This document shows, piece after piece, positions 1 to 8,428 of a stretch of DNA of 64,000 nt (positions within the stretch are counted from its first letter, which is position 1; each line of letters starts with the position of its first letter). The stretch covers positions 744,001 through 808,000 of the forward strand of contig NZ_CP016761.1 in the NCBI RefSeq assembly GCF_001642935.1, read 5' to 3'. The stretch comes from Fictibacillus arsenicus. GTDB lineage: Bacteria; Bacillota; Bacilli; Bacillales; Fictibacillaceae. Both the position numbers and the translations under genes were made by a program. Below the pieces are notes generated by a model. The model was not told the origin of the DNA and did no database searches. It worked only from the letters and a program-made list of their open reading frames with translations.

Positions 1-1
1 G

Positions 2-382
2 ATTGAAAAAGAATTAACGAAGACACAATTTGTTCTTTTGAAAACATTATGTGTAAGAAATAAGTGGACAGTTTCAAAATTAGCCGAATATATGGGTGTT
101 AAGCCAAGTGCAATTACTGTGGGGGCAGATCGATTGTACAAGCGTGGTTTTGTACGCCGATACCGAAGTGAACTGGACCGTCGAATTGTATATCTTGAAA
201 TCACAGACGAAGGACATGAAATTTTGAGAGAAGCTGAAAATGAGAGAGTGAACTCTATCAGTGACTACCTTAATCATTTGTCATCAGAAGAACTAGGAAC
301 TTTTATAGATATTTATGAAAAGCTTGCTAACGGTACACAGCCAGCCACAGATGATTATGTGCTTTCCTCGAAGACCAGCTGA
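2..382 (+). CDS. MarR-family transcriptional regulator (5' end outside window)
   Basis: The frame is open from the first codon of the window, so the true start lies upstream and this is the C-terminal part of the protein. The visible part holds a winged helix-turn-helix: a LLKTLCVRNKWTVSKLAEYM helix, the recognition helix around GVKPSAITVGADRLYKRG, and a beta-wing RYRSELDRRIVYLEITDEG. These are typical of MarR repressors that dimerise on palindromic operators and sense small ligands or oxidants. The ligand cannot be told. A terminator overlaps the last codons. The regulated gene is probably upstream, outside the window. Confidence 0.85.
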   Translation: MEKELTKTQFVLLKTLCVRNKWTVSKLAEYMGVKPSAITVGADRLYKRGFVRRYRSELDRRIVYLEITDEGHEILREAENERVNSISDYLNHLSSEELGTFIDIYEKLANGTQPATDDYVLSSKTS

Positions 383-399
383 TCAGGGCTGGTTTTTTT
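374..399 (+). terminator. Intrinsic terminator of the MarR gene
   Basis: ACCAGC (374-379) and GCTGGT (388-393) form a stem followed by a run of seven T. The stem begins inside the last MarR codons. Confidence 0.8.
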
Positions 400-408
400 G
401 TGTAGATT

Positions 409-448
409 TATAAGCGGCAAACCTTTTCTATAAGCGGCAAACCTCTTC
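409..448. repeat. Tandem 20-bp duplication (period-20 array D)
   Basis: Two adjacent copies of a 20-bp unit, TATAAGCGGCAAACCTTTTC and TATAAGCGGCAAACCTCTTC, differ at one base. They lie between the MarR terminator and spoIIP. This is the shortest member of the period-20 arrays in this window. Confidence 0.9.
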
Positions 449-482
449 GTCATTTTTTCTCTATTATTTTTTCATAGATTTC

Positions 483-513
483 ATTCTATTTGAAATTTTT
501 CGTGCATAGGATG
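483..513 (+). promoter_or_regulatory. Possible sigma-E promoter of spoIIP
   Basis: CATAGGATG at 505-513 fits the sigma-E -10 pattern CATAnnnT. An AT-rich ATTCTAT at 483-489 lies about 15 bp upstream as a possible -35. The B. subtilis spoIIP gene is expressed from sigma-E in the mother cell, which makes the match plausible but not proven. Confidence 0.4.
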
Positions 514-547
514 TGATAGAAACGAATTAAGAAGTGGAGGACGACAA

Positions 548-1702
548 ATGTTTACCCCGCAATTAAATATGAAACGTTTACCGCTTTTATTAGTTGGAGC
601 CATGCTTTTTATTGTCATTGCCACTAGTTTCATCACATCCTTTGAGCACAAGTACAGGCTGAGCTCGTCCACCATGCATAAGTGGTTAACCGAGTTTTCA
701 GGGGAAGCACTCGTATATTTTATAGGCTGGGAAAATCGATATTTCACACAGGAACTGCCGAAAGAGAGTGAACCTCCAGCCTTATCCAGTATCTTGCTTG
801 AGCTTTCTACAAGTATTAAGCCTGGTGATATTAGAAGCTTGCTTGGAAATGAGCTGCCCGGGTTTGCACTTTATGATTCAACGATCATTGTTGCAGGGGA
901 AGGGACAGACTATACAAACATCGGTTATGAATCACCGCCGCCGATGGAGCTGCTCTTGAGCGGTGAAGATGCGGAAGTAAAGGATATCGAAAGGCTCGAG
1001 GATCCGGAACCATCTGAACCTCAAAATCCTCCAGGACAAACAACGGATGGGAAAAAAGTAGCCTACATTTATCATTCTCACAGCTGGGAATCATTCTTGC
1101 CGCATCTAAAGGGAGTGACAAACCCTGATCATGCCATTCATTCTAAGGTGAACATCACGATGGTAGGGAAGAAGCTCGGTGAAGAGCTTGAATCCAGAGG
1201 AATCGGAGCAGCAGTTGATATGACAGACATGACTGAGTTCCTAAGAAAGAACAATGCGGATTACCGCAAGAGCTATCCGATGTCGAGGACTCTTGTGGAA
1301 AGTGCGATGGCAAACAATAACGATTTGGAATTAATCTTTGACCTGCATCGGGATTCTTCACGCAGGAAGACCACCACAGCCACGATAGATGGGAAATCTT
1401 ATGCAAAAGTGCTGTTTGTCATCGGTAAAGGGAATCCGAATTACGAGAAGAACCAAGCAGCAGCTCAAGAGATTCACAAAATACTAAATGAAAAGTACCC
1501 CAGCCTAAGCAGGGGAGTCATCGGAAAAAATAAATCTGAGGGAACTAATGGGGTGTACAACCAAGACATGCATGAAAATGCGCTATTGATCGAATTTGGC
1601 GGAGTCGATAATAACATGGATGAATTGTACAGAAGTGCTGAAGCGATCGCGGAAGCAGTCGCAGAATACTATTGGAAGCAAAAAGATGTGAAAGCTGAAT
1701 AA
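548..1702 (+). CDS. spoIIP: Stage II sporulation protein P, cell-wall amidase/endopeptidase of engulfment
   Basis: 384 aa, close to the family length. A single N-terminal membrane anchor (about residues 10-32) is followed by an extracytoplasmic domain. The C-terminal amidase_3-like domain shows the zinc-site motifs IYHSHSWES (H176), FDLHRDSSRR (H267) and LIEFGGVDN (E349), and the SpoIIP-typical block GQ/EGTDYTNIGYESPPP lies before it. In B. subtilis SpoIIP acts with SpoIID and SpoIIM to thin septal peptidoglycan during engulfment. GTGGAGG sits about 8 bp before the ATG. It is transcribed alone, between terminators. Confidence 0.95.
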   Translation: MFTPQLNMKRLPLLLVGAMLFIVIATSFITSFEHKYRLSSSTMHKWLTEFSGEALVYFIGWENRYFTQELPKESEPPALSSILLELSTSIKPGDIRSLLGNELPGFALYDSTIIVAGEGTDYTNIGYESPPPMELLLSGEDAEVKDIERLEDPEPSEPQNPPGQTTDGKKVAYIYHSHSWESFLPHLKGVTNPDHAIHSKVNITMVGKKLGEELESRGIGAAVDMTDMTEFLRKNNADYRKSYPMSRTLVESAMANNNDLELIFDLHRDSSRRKTTTATIDGKSYAKVLFVIGKGNPNYEKNQAAAQEIHKILNEKYPSLSRGVIGKNKSEGTNGVYNQDMHENALLIEFGGVDNNMDELYRSAEAIAEAVAEYYWKQKDVKAE

Positions 1703-1709
1703 ACTTGCA

Positions 1710-1745
1710 GGCTCTAGAGGGTGTTGAATTCTCTGGAGTCTTTTT
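1710..1745 (+). terminator. Intrinsic terminator of spoIIP
   Basis: GGCTCTAGAG (1710-1719) pairs with CTCTGGAGTC (1731-1740), including two G-U pairs, followed by TTTTT. Confidence 0.75.
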
Positions 1746-1792
1746 ATATGGCGGGTATTTGAGCGAGAGGGCCTGTCGACGTATGTCGACTC

Positions 1793-1882
1793 GTGGATAC
1801 ATGACTAAATCTCATGGATTGGAGCTTGAAATTTTTGGATTGACGGCCAAAACTCGTGGATAAATCTCCTGAATTTGTGGAT
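1793..1882. repeat. Degenerate tandem array, period 21 bp (array F)
   Basis: The word GTGGAT, or ATGGAT/TTGGAT, recurs at 1793, 1814, 1835, 1856 and 1877, an exact 21-bp spacing five times. The bases between drift freely. Just upstream lie a TGAGCG word (1760) and GTCGAC-GTAT-GTCGAC (1777-1792). No open frame explains it. The gap 1746-2129 holds only this array, an 8-bp palindrome at 1931-1950 and the cls leader. Confidence 0.75.
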
Positions 1883-1930
1883 TCCCACTGCAGGATGTCT
1901 CTAATACCCAGTAAGGTATAATTAGGGAAC

Positions 1931-1950
1931 AGTTTCGATCCTTCGAAACT
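1931..1950. promoter_or_regulatory. Perfect 8-bp inverted repeat, possible operator or hairpin
   Basis: AGTTTCGA-TCCT-TCGAAACT at 1931-1950. No T-run follows, so it is not a terminator on the + strand. It may be an operator in the region ahead of cls. Confidence 0.4.
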
Positions 1951-2129
1951 GAACGAAATTTAAGAAAGAAGTACTTAGAACTCGTTAGAGGGAGTTTTCT
2001 TGTTCATAACAGGCATGAATTCTGCAAATCCTAATTAAAAATGGTATAAAAAGAGAGAAACGCTTGTTTTAATTACCAGTGGAGGGGAATAAAAAGAGAA
2101 AGAGAAGAATGTGAAAAAGGAGCTATTGC

Positions 2130-3641
2130 ATGAAGCGAATGAAACGAATCTGGGAATTCTTCCTTACTGTACTATTGCTTATCTGTTTATACATCGTGTT
2201 CTTTGCAGAAGGATATGTCATCATTAAAACGGTATTCGGGCTCCTGTATATTGCGGTGATTTTGTATACGATCTATTCGTTAATGCTGGAAAACAGAACC
2301 GCACAGCACACACTCTTATGGATTTACGTACTTATATTATTTCCTTTTATCGGATATATGTTTTATCTGTATTCAGGACAGCTTTATCTAAAAGGACATC
2401 TGTTCAAGTCTAAACGTAAAAATGATCGTGATGAATGGATCAGGGTTTCGAAACAAGATGAAAAGCCTGATTTCAGTGATTTGAAAAGACATCAGCAATG
2501 CTTTGCCACGCATGCGCATCACATCACATTAACAAAAATTAATCGTCATACCGGAACTAAGATACTGAAGAACGGGCAAGAAACTTTTCCCGAAATTATT
2601 AGAAGACTGCAAGAGGCGAAAGAGTACATACATATTCAATATTATATCTTTCGCTCTGACCGTCTCGGGAAGGATATCATCGATCTTTTAATCAAAAAAG
2701 CAAATGAGGGTGTTAAGGTAAGATTCCTATTTGATGGAGTAGGCAGTTTGTCGCTGCAGCAGTATGATATGGACCGTATGAAAAAAGCAGGAATTCTCGT
2801 AGAAGCCTTCCTGCCGGTAAGGTACGGATTTTTTAACCAGAAGCTAAACTTTAGAAATCACAGAAAAATTATCGTGATTGACGGCAAGGTTGGATTTGTT
2901 GGTGGTTTGAACGTTGGAGTTGAGTATTTAGGAGAAGACCCTGATATCGGATTTTGGCGCGATACTCACATGGTGATGGAAGGGGAAGCTGTCCAAGTTC
3001 TGCATGCGATATTCCTGTTGGACTGGGAATATGTATGTGGAGAAGATCTTCTGGAAGATTCCCATTTAACGGAAGCCTATCCTGCAGATGGGGATGGGGT
3101 CGTACATGTTGTTGCGAGTGGTCCAGATACCCAGTTGGGAATCATGAGTGATTTGTATTATTCATTGATCTCATGTGCGGAAAAATCAATTTGGATCGCC
3201 ACACCGTATTTTGTTCCGAATGAAGCTATTCGGACTGCATTAAGGGTAGCTGCAAAAAAAGGAGTACAGGTCCGATTGATGGTACCAGAAATCAATGATG
3301 GATTTTTAACTCAATATGCAACGCGTTCTTATTTCCCTGAGCTGCTCCGTTCAGGTATAGAGATCTATTCGTATCAAAAAGGGTTTTTGCATCAGAAAGT
3401 TATCATCATTGACGGAGATACTGCATCGATCGGAACAGCGAATATGGATATGAGAAGCTTCCATCTGAATTTCGAAGTAAACGTATTTTTGCTTAACACA
3501 AAGTCAGTTAACGACCTCGTTGAACAATATGAAGAAGACATAGAAGAATCAACAAAGGTCCGTCCTGTAGAATTTTATAAAAGAGGGTTATGGGAAAGGA
3601 CAAAAGAATCATTCGCCCGCCTTTTCTCTGGTGTTCTCTAA
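2130..3641 (+). CDS. cls: Cardiolipin synthase (phospholipase D family)
   Basis: 503 aa, the usual size. Two N-terminal membrane helices (about residues 8-30 and 35-65) are followed by two PLD/HKD half-sites: NHRKIIVIDG (H244, K246, D251) and LHQKVIIIDG (H421, K423, D428), each followed by a GxxN-type strand. The enzyme joins two phosphatidylglycerols into cardiolipin plus glycerol at the membrane. AAAGGAG lies 7 bp before the ATG. It is monocistronic: an array and palindrome lie upstream and a MITE-like element downstream. Which paralogue (ClsA or YwnE-like) cannot be settled from this window. Confidence 0.93.
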   Translation: MKRMKRIWEFFLTVLLLICLYIVFFAEGYVIIKTVFGLLYIAVILYTIYSLMLENRTAQHTLLWIYVLILFPFIGYMFYLYSGQLYLKGHLFKSKRKNDRDEWIRVSKQDEKPDFSDLKRHQQCFATHAHHITLTKINRHTGTKILKNGQETFPEIIRRLQEAKEYIHIQYYIFRSDRLGKDIIDLLIKKANEGVKVRFLFDGVGSLSLQQYDMDRMKKAGILVEAFLPVRYGFFNQKLNFRNHRKIIVIDGKVGFVGGLNVGVEYLGEDPDIGFWRDTHMVMEGEAVQVLHAIFLLDWEYVCGEDLLEDSHLTEAYPADGDGVVHVVASGPDTQLGIMSDLYYSLISCAEKSIWIATPYFVPNEAIRTALRVAAKKGVQVRLMVPEINDGFLTQYATRSYFPELLRSGIEIYSYQKGFLHQKVIIIDGDTASIGTANMDMRSFHLNFEVNVFLLNTKSVNDLVEQYEEDIEESTKVRPVEFYKRGLWERTKESFARLFSGVL

Positions 3642-3701
3642 TAAGGAAAGTGGCAGATAACTAGTCAATGAAGGGCTTTAAAAACAACAATCTTTTAGTA
3701 A

Positions 3702-3925
3702 GGCTGCTTTTCGCAAACATTGTTGCTCTTGAAAGGGTTGATTTCCTTTCCAGGATGCTCGCTTTCCGTGGGGTGTGCGGCGAGCCTCCTAGCGCTCTGC
3801 GCTGTTAGGAGTCTCACCTGTCCCACTCGTCCCACAGGAGTCTCGCCCCTTGCACTCCAATCAACTTGTCCAAGAAGAGAATCGAACAAAATTCCTCTAA
3901 AGCAACAATCTTTTAGATAAGAGCC
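3702..3925 (+). mobile_element. MITE-like element, copy 1 (plus orientation)
   Basis: The core from GTTGATT to AATCAAC is 3737-3865, 129 bp. Outer ends are GGCTGCTTTTCGC... and ...TTTAGATAAGAGCC. The 8-bp direct repeat TTTAGTAA flanks both sides (3694-3701 and 3926-3933), an exact match. The left repeat also resembles the end of another copy of the element, so a nested or tandem remnant is possible. It has no coding capacity. It lies between cls and uppP. Confidence 0.8.
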
Positions 3926-4009
3926 TTTAGTAAATAGCTAAAAAAAAGAATAGAAAGTCCTCCTTGAGAATAGGGTTGTACGAGACCATCTATTGAGGGG
4001 GATTTTTTT

Positions 4010-4792
4010 ATGGACTGGCTTGAAGCCCTTATATTAGGTATTGTACAAGGATTAACAGAATTCTTGCCGGTAAGTTCAACTGGGCATCTGCTGCTGGGAA
4101 GACAGATCTTCAATCTGGAAGAAGCGGGACTATTTCTCGACAGCATGCTTCATATCGGTACATTGCTTGCTGTTATGACGGTTTATTGGAAAGATATTCT
4201 ACAAGTCATAAAAAAGCCATTTAGCAAAACAGGAATATTACTTATTGCCGGTACCATTCCAACGGCTATTATTGGACTTGCTTTTAAGGACTTCTTTGAA
4301 GAAATTTCAAAAACCGGTATAACGGTTGGATGGGAGTTCTTGGTAACAGGGCTGTTGCTTTGGTGGGCAGATTCTTTTAAACGAAACGGTTATAAAGGAA
4401 TAGAGGAGATAACGATCCGGGATGCTCTTGTAATTGGTACCTTTCAGGGTGCGGCTATTCTGCCAGCGGTTTCGCGTTCTGGTCTGACGATTGCGGCAGC
4501 CTTGTTTTGTAAGATTGATAAAAAAGCCGCAGCTTACTTTTCTTTTCTTTTATCGATTCCGTCAATCGCTGGCGGAGTGGTTCTGCAGTCTAAAGATCTT
4601 TTTACTTCAACAGCACCTTCCATAGCTTACTCATCCTTACTTATCGGTACAATCGCCTCCGCTTTATTCGGATACATCGCTGTAAAATGGATGATTAAAT
4701 TATTACAAACCGGTACTTTAAAAGGCTTTGCAATCTATGTGTGGCTGATCGGTTTAATCGTTCTTGGATTGCAATTTTCAGGAAAAATGTAA
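4010..4792 (+). CDS. uppP: Undecaprenyl-diphosphatase (BacA family)
   Basis: 260 aa polytopic membrane protein of the BacA/UppP family. It dephosphorylates undecaprenyl pyrophosphate to recycle the lipid carrier for peptidoglycan and teichoic acid, and overexpression gives bacitracin resistance. Family motifs are present: [13 protein letters not shown] near the N-terminus and PAVSRSG in the second half. GAGGGGG precedes the ATG by 8 bp. A second, divergent uppP lies at 47430-48230 on the other strand. Confidence 0.92.
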   Translation: MDWLEALILGIVQGLTEFLPVSSTGHLLLGRQIFNLEEAGLFLDSMLHIGTLLAVMTVYWKDILQVIKKPFSKTGILLIAGTIPTAIIGLAFKDFFEEISKTGITVGWEFLVTGLLLWWADSFKRNGYKGIEEITIRDALVIGTFQGAAILPAVSRSGLTIAAALFCKIDKKAAAYFSFLLSIPSIAGGVVLQSKDLFTSTAPSIAYSSLLIGTIASALFGYIAVKWMIKLLQTGTLKGFAIYVWLIGLIVLGLQFSGKM

Positions 4793-4819
4793 AGTGTTTG
4801 TTAACACGTAAAAAATGGA

Positions 4820-4848
4820 TTGACAATTAAAAGACGGAGGATTACAGT
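4820..4848 (+). promoter_or_regulatory. Sigma-A promoter of the ktrAB leader
   Basis: TTGACA (4820-4825), a 17-bp spacer, then TACAGT (4843-4848). Transcription would start just ahead of the riboswitch. Confidence 0.7.
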
Positions 4849-4855
4849 ATATGTA

Positions 4856-5075
4856 ATTCAAAATTTAGCAGGCTTTAGATCGCTGAATTTACAGTCAATT
4901 TCTTTATTTTAAGAAGACTGTGAAACGGGGGAACCAATCTTTTGGGGTGAATTTTGCAAGCAGCAAAAAGGGATACTCCATTCCCTAATCCGACAGCTAA
5001 CCCCGTAAGCGTCATGTCACTGGAGAGGTCAAATTGGTGAAAAACCGGACCCGCTTTTTTGTGTGGTCTTTTTTT
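4856..5075 (+). ncRNA. c-di-AMP riboswitch (ydaO-yuaA leader) with expression platform
   Basis: Conserved blocks of the ydaO/yuaA class appear in order: GATCGCTGAATTTAC, an ACAGTC/GACTGT stem, ACGGGGGAACCA, TTGGGGTGAA, AAGGGATACTC, CCGACAGCTAACCCCGTAAG and GGAGAGG. A GGACC/GGTC hairpin ends in a long T-run near 5066-5075. In this class c-di-AMP binding switches off K+ uptake genes; yuaA is the old name of ktrA, so the placement is as expected. Confidence 0.92.
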
Positions 5076-5164
5076 TGTTTTTTACAGCTTTTTGAGAACC
5101 TCTTAACCAGCAAGGCTAGAAAACAACGAAGGAAAACTTCATGGATTTTAAGGGGAGAAATAAA

Positions 5165-5821
5165 ATGAAAAAACAGTTTGCAGTAATAGGATTAGGCCGT
5201 TTTGGGGGCAGCATATGCCGGGAGTTTGCAAAAATGGGGTATGATGTACTCGCGATTGATAATGATATGGAAAAGGTCAATGAATTTGCGACAGTTGCCA
5301 CTCAAGCCGTTCAAGCTAATGCGACAGATGAAAAGGTAATGAAATCGCTTGGGATCAGGAATTTTAACCATGTTATCGTCTCGATCGGTGAAGATATTCA
5401 AGCAAGTATCTTAACAACTCTTTTATTAAAAGAATCAGGTGTAAATAAGGTATGGGTAAAAGCTCAAAATGACTATCACCATAAAGTATTGGAAAAACTA
5501 GGAGCAGACCGAATTATTCACCCAGAACGCGATATGGCACTTAGGGTTGCTCAGCTTATCTCTTCAGAAAAGATTATCGACTTTATTGAACTGTCCCATG
5601 AACATAGTATTGTAGAGATTGGTGTTACAGATAAATTAGTGAATAAAACATTGACAGATTTAGACGTTCGAGCTCGCTTCGGATGTAATATCGTTGCGAT
5701 TAAGCGCGGTGATGACATTCTAGTCTCTCCGATTGCAGATGTATCTCTTCAATATGGAGATGTCCTCGTGGTGATTGGACGCAATGAAGACTTGAACCGC
5801 TTTGAGGATGAGGGAGTGTAA
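5165..5821 (+). CDS. ktrA: K+ uptake regulatory subunit KtrA (RCK protein)
   Basis: 218 aa from the ATG at 5165, which has AAGGGGAG 7 bp upstream; an in-frame ATG at 5141 lacks such a site. The N-terminal RCK_N Rossmann fold starts with VIGLGRFGG, and the C-terminal RCK_C domain (about residues 130-218) binds c-di-AMP in homologues. KtrA forms an octameric ring that gates KtrB in response to ATP/ADP. Very close to B. subtilis KtrA throughout (SILTTLLLKE, KAQNDYHHKVLEKLGADRII). Only 3 bp separate it from ktrB, so one operon under the riboswitch. Confidence 0.95.
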   Translation: MKKQFAVIGLGRFGGSICREFAKMGYDVLAIDNDMEKVNEFATVATQAVQANATDEKVMKSLGIRNFNHVIVSIGEDIQASILTTLLLKESGVNKVWVKAQNDYHHKVLEKLGADRIIHPERDMALRVAQLISSEKIIDFIELSHEHSIVEIGVTDKLVNKTLTDLDVRARFGCNIVAIKRGDDILVSPIADVSLQYGDVLVVIGRNEDLNRFEDEGV

Positions 5822-5824
5822 GCA

Positions 5825-7171
5825 GTGGCGCTGCATGTCAATAAATCCAGGTTGCATAATCCGATAAAATTGAACCCTCCTCAATTTTTAGCATTACTTT
5901 TTTTGTTCTTGATCATAGCAGGTGCTTGTTTATTAAAACTGCCAATAGCCCACGAGGAATCATTGCGCTGGATTGATGCGTTATTTATAGCAACTTCTGC
6001 GGCTACTGTAACCGGGCTGGCTTCAGTCGATCCGGGTTCGACGTTCACTCTATTCGGAGAGATCGTCATTTTATTTTTAATACAGGTTGGCGGACTTGGT
6101 GTGATGTCCTTTGCATCTCTCGTCGTAATCATGATGGGGAGAAAGATCTCCGTAAAACAAAGGGTTTTGATGCAAGAAGCGCTAAACCAGCCCTCAATCG
6201 GCGGAGTGATAAGGCTCGTTCGTAACTTATTCGTTTTTTCGATCAGTATTCAAATCATTGCGGTATTCTTTTTATCATTTAGATGGGTGCCTGAGATGGG
6301 CTTTGGTAAAGGGATATATTACAGTGTATTCCACGTCATTTCTGCTTACAATAATGCAGGCTTTGCGCTTTGGTCTGATGGATTGATGGGTTATGTCGGT
6401 GATCCGATGGTTAACATTGTAATCTCTCTGCTTTTTATTACAGGGGGAATCGGGTTCACCGTTCTTGTGGACCTCTGGGTAAGCCGGAAATGGAAAGACC
6501 TTTCGCTTCATTCAAAAGTAATGCTGCTGTCAACGTTTGCGATAAATATTATTGCTGTTCTGCTTGTCTATCTATTTGAATTTAATAATCCAAAAACATT
6601 AGGCATGTTATCCGGAGCTGAAAAGCTTTGGGCAGCATATTTTCAAGGAGTATCTCCTAGAACAGCAGGGTTTAACTCGATCGATATGACAGCGATTAAT
6701 CCGGATACGTCCCTTTTAATGATCCTATTGATGTTTGTCGGTGCAGGAAGCACTTCAACAGGCGGGGGAATTAAGCTTACAACATTCGTAGTCATTCTGT
6801 TTACGGTTAGTGCGTTCTTAAAAGGAAAAGATGACACGGTTGTCATGAAACGAACGATTCGTAATGCAGTTGTATACCGTGCCTTAGCAATTACGACCAT
6901 TTCAATTTTATTTATCTTTGCAGCATTGTTCGTAGTAACATACGTGCAAAAAGGCGATTCCTTTATGATCATTCTGTTTGAAGTGATCTCTGCATTCGGA
7001 ACTGTTGGACTAAGTATGGGATTAACACCAGATCTGACCATTATCGGAAAAATTGTAATCTGTATCGTGATGGTCTTTGGGAAACTCGGTCCCTTAACAC
7101 TAGCGTTTAGTCTTGCAAAACAAACAAGAGAAAATATTCGATATCCAGATGGTGAAGTATTCACCGGATAA
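5825..7171 (+). CDS. ktrB: K+ transporter KtrB
   Basis: 448 aa membrane protein of the Trk/Ktr/HKT superfamily, starting at GTG with GAGGGAG upstream. The four pore-loop repeats are visible: SAATVTGLASVDPG, SAYNNAGFALWSDG, SPRTAGFNSID and SAFGTVGLSMG, each with the filter glycine. A GAGSTSTGGGIK gating-loop segment lies between the third and fourth. It imports K+ (with Na+) during osmotic stress as a dimer on the KtrA ring. A strong terminator follows. Confidence 0.95.
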   Translation: MALHVNKSRLHNPIKLNPPQFLALLFLFLIIAGACLLKLPIAHEESLRWIDALFIATSAATVTGLASVDPGSTFTLFGEIVILFLIQVGGLGVMSFASLVVIMMGRKISVKQRVLMQEALNQPSIGGVIRLVRNLFVFSISIQIIAVFFLSFRWVPEMGFGKGIYYSVFHVISAYNNAGFALWSDGLMGYVGDPMVNIVISLLFITGGIGFTVLVDLWVSRKWKDLSLHSKVMLLSTFAINIIAVLLVYLFEFNNPKTLGMLSGAEKLWAAYFQGVSPRTAGFNSIDMTAINPDTSLLMILLMFVGAGSTSTGGGIKLTTFVVILFTVSAFLKGKDDTVVMKRTIRNAVVYRALAITTISILFIFAALFVVTYVQKGDSFMIILFEVISAFGTVGLSMGLTPDLTIIGKIVICIVMVFGKLGPLTLAFSLAKQTRENIRYPDGEVFTG

Positions 7172-7221
7172 AAAAAGCTAACTCGAAAGGCGGCTATAGC
7201 CTTTAAGAGTTAGCTTTTTTT
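7172..7221 (+). terminator. Terminator of ktrAB
   Basis: AAAAAAGCTAACTC pairs with GAGTTAGCTTTTTT, with a T-run after the stem. Confidence 0.9.
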
Positions 7222-7301
7222 GGCTAAAAATGGGATAAACAGCGTTCTGTTGGGAATGCTAAAACAAGATTTAATGAGTGTTCAAGAAGGGGTGAGCTGA
7301 A

Positions 7302-8420
7302 ATGCAAAAAATTAAAGAAATATTTCTTGTTTCTCCCTTTCTTGTCTTCTTTCTCGTGCATTCAGAACAAATAGGGGTAGGAGTACTAGGCTATCAGCGG
7401 GTCATTGCAAAATTCGCAGGTTATGATTCTTGGCTTTCCGTTATCATCGCGGCTATTTTCGTTCATATTCTGATTTGGATGATCTATTACGTACTTGATA
7501 ATGGCGGAGGAGATATCGTCACAATACACAAAACATTGTTTGGCGGAATGCTGGGGAACATCTTTAACTTAGCTCTAGTTCTCTATTTTCTGTTATGGTC
7601 GATAACGGTTTTAAGAACATATATCGAGGTTGTACAAGTATGGATGTTTCCAACACTAAAAACGTGGACAATAGCAGTAGTTTTTCTTATCTTAACTTAT
7701 TATGTGGTTTCTGCAGGATTCCGTACGGTTGCAGGCGTTTGTTTTTTAGGTGTTGTTATTCCTTTGGGACTAATACTCCTTTTAATTTATCCGCTTGAAT
7801 ACACCCACTTTTCAAATTTGCTGCCAGTTTTTGATGAGAGGATGAAAGACTATTTTACAGCTTCAAAAAATATGATGCTGAGTTATCTTGGGTTTGAAAC
7901 ATTACTGGTATTCTATCCTTATATAAAGAATGCAAAAAAATCACAAAAGTTTGCACACCATGCTAATATCTTTTCCTTTATGATGTATCTTTTAGTAACA
8001 TTGTTTTCTTTTGCCTTTTTCAGTCAGGAGCAGCTTGCCCGAAATATTTGGGCAACACTTTCAATGGTTAAAATCGTACAAGTATCCTTCGTAGAACGTT
8101 TTGATTTTGTTTTCGTTTCCATGTGGTGTCTTGTCATCTTACCGAATATAGCCCTTGCCATATGGTGTTCCAGCCGTGTTGCGAAATTGATGCTGAACAT
8201 CAGGCAGCACGTAACACTAATCGTTTTATTATGTATAGTCCTTTTAGCTTGTATCTTTTTAGATACTCGTTTCAAAATCAACATGCTCAACAATTATACG
8301 AACATCATTGGATTTTATCTTGCAATCAGTTATATACCTTTCTTATTTGTAATGACCTTTATTAAGAAAAAAATTAAACAGAAAAGGACGAATAACGGTC
8401 AAACGTCTTCGTCCACTTGA
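7302..8420 (+). CDS. GerAB-type spore germination protein, orphan subunit
   Basis: 372 aa with about ten hydrophobic helices, of the APC-fold GerAB/YndE family: N-terminal ISPFLVFFLVHSEQIGVGVLGYQR-like segment, LRTYIEVVQ and the FPYIKNAKK-type loop. In spore formers GerAB is the germinant-binding permease-like subunit of GerA receptors, with GerAA and GerAC in the same operon. Neither partner is nearby. The next gene converges and ktrB ends in a terminator. AAGAAGGGG precedes the ATG. An orphan or decoy B subunit is likely; transport cannot be excluded. Confidence 0.8.
   Translation: MQKIKEIFLVSPFLVFFLVHSEQIGVGVLGYQRVIAKFAGYDSWLSVIIAAIFVHILIWMIYYVLDNGGGDIVTIHKTLFGGMLGNIFNLALVLYFLLWSITVLRTYIEVVQVWMFPTLKTWTIAVVFLILTYYVVSAGFRTVAGVCFLGVVIPLGLILLLIYPLEYTHFSNLLPVFDERMKDYFTASKNMMLSYLGFETLLVFYPYIKNAKKSQKFAHHANIFSFMMYLLVTLFSFAFFSQEQLARNIWATLSMVKIVQVSFVERFDFVFVSMWCLVILPNIALAIWCSSRVAKLMLNIRQHVTLIVLLCIVLLACIFLDTRFKINMLNNYTNIIGFYLAISYIPFLFVMTFIKKKIKQKRTNNGQTSSST
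8386..8414 (-). terminator. Possible terminator for the convergent minus-strand gene
   Basis: GGACGAA (8386-8392) and TTCGTCC (8408-8414) form a stem. Read on the minus strand it is followed by TTTTCTGTTTAATTTTTTT. It lies inside the end of the GerAB-like gene. Confidence 0.5.
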
Positions 8421-8428
8421 TTGTTATA

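Noticed and set aside
1931-1950. Terminator at the palindrome before cls
   Set aside because: No T-run on either side; spoIIP already has a terminator at 1710-1745.
3720-3920. Small ORFs on both strands inside MITE copies (for example 3695-3889, 33905-34090, 51643-51885)
   Set aside because: They follow the repeat sequence, differ in frame between copies and lack ribosome binding sites; they are by-products of the GC-rich element.
5141-5164. Upstream in-frame ATG as start of ktrA
   Set aside because: No ribosome binding site before it, whereas AAGGGGAG precedes the ATG at 5165 at good distance and the shorter protein matches KtrA.
6643-7164. 173-aa minus-strand frame opposite ktrB
   Set aside because: Shadow of the ktrB frame: serine/isoleucine-rich composition, no start site and no similarity.
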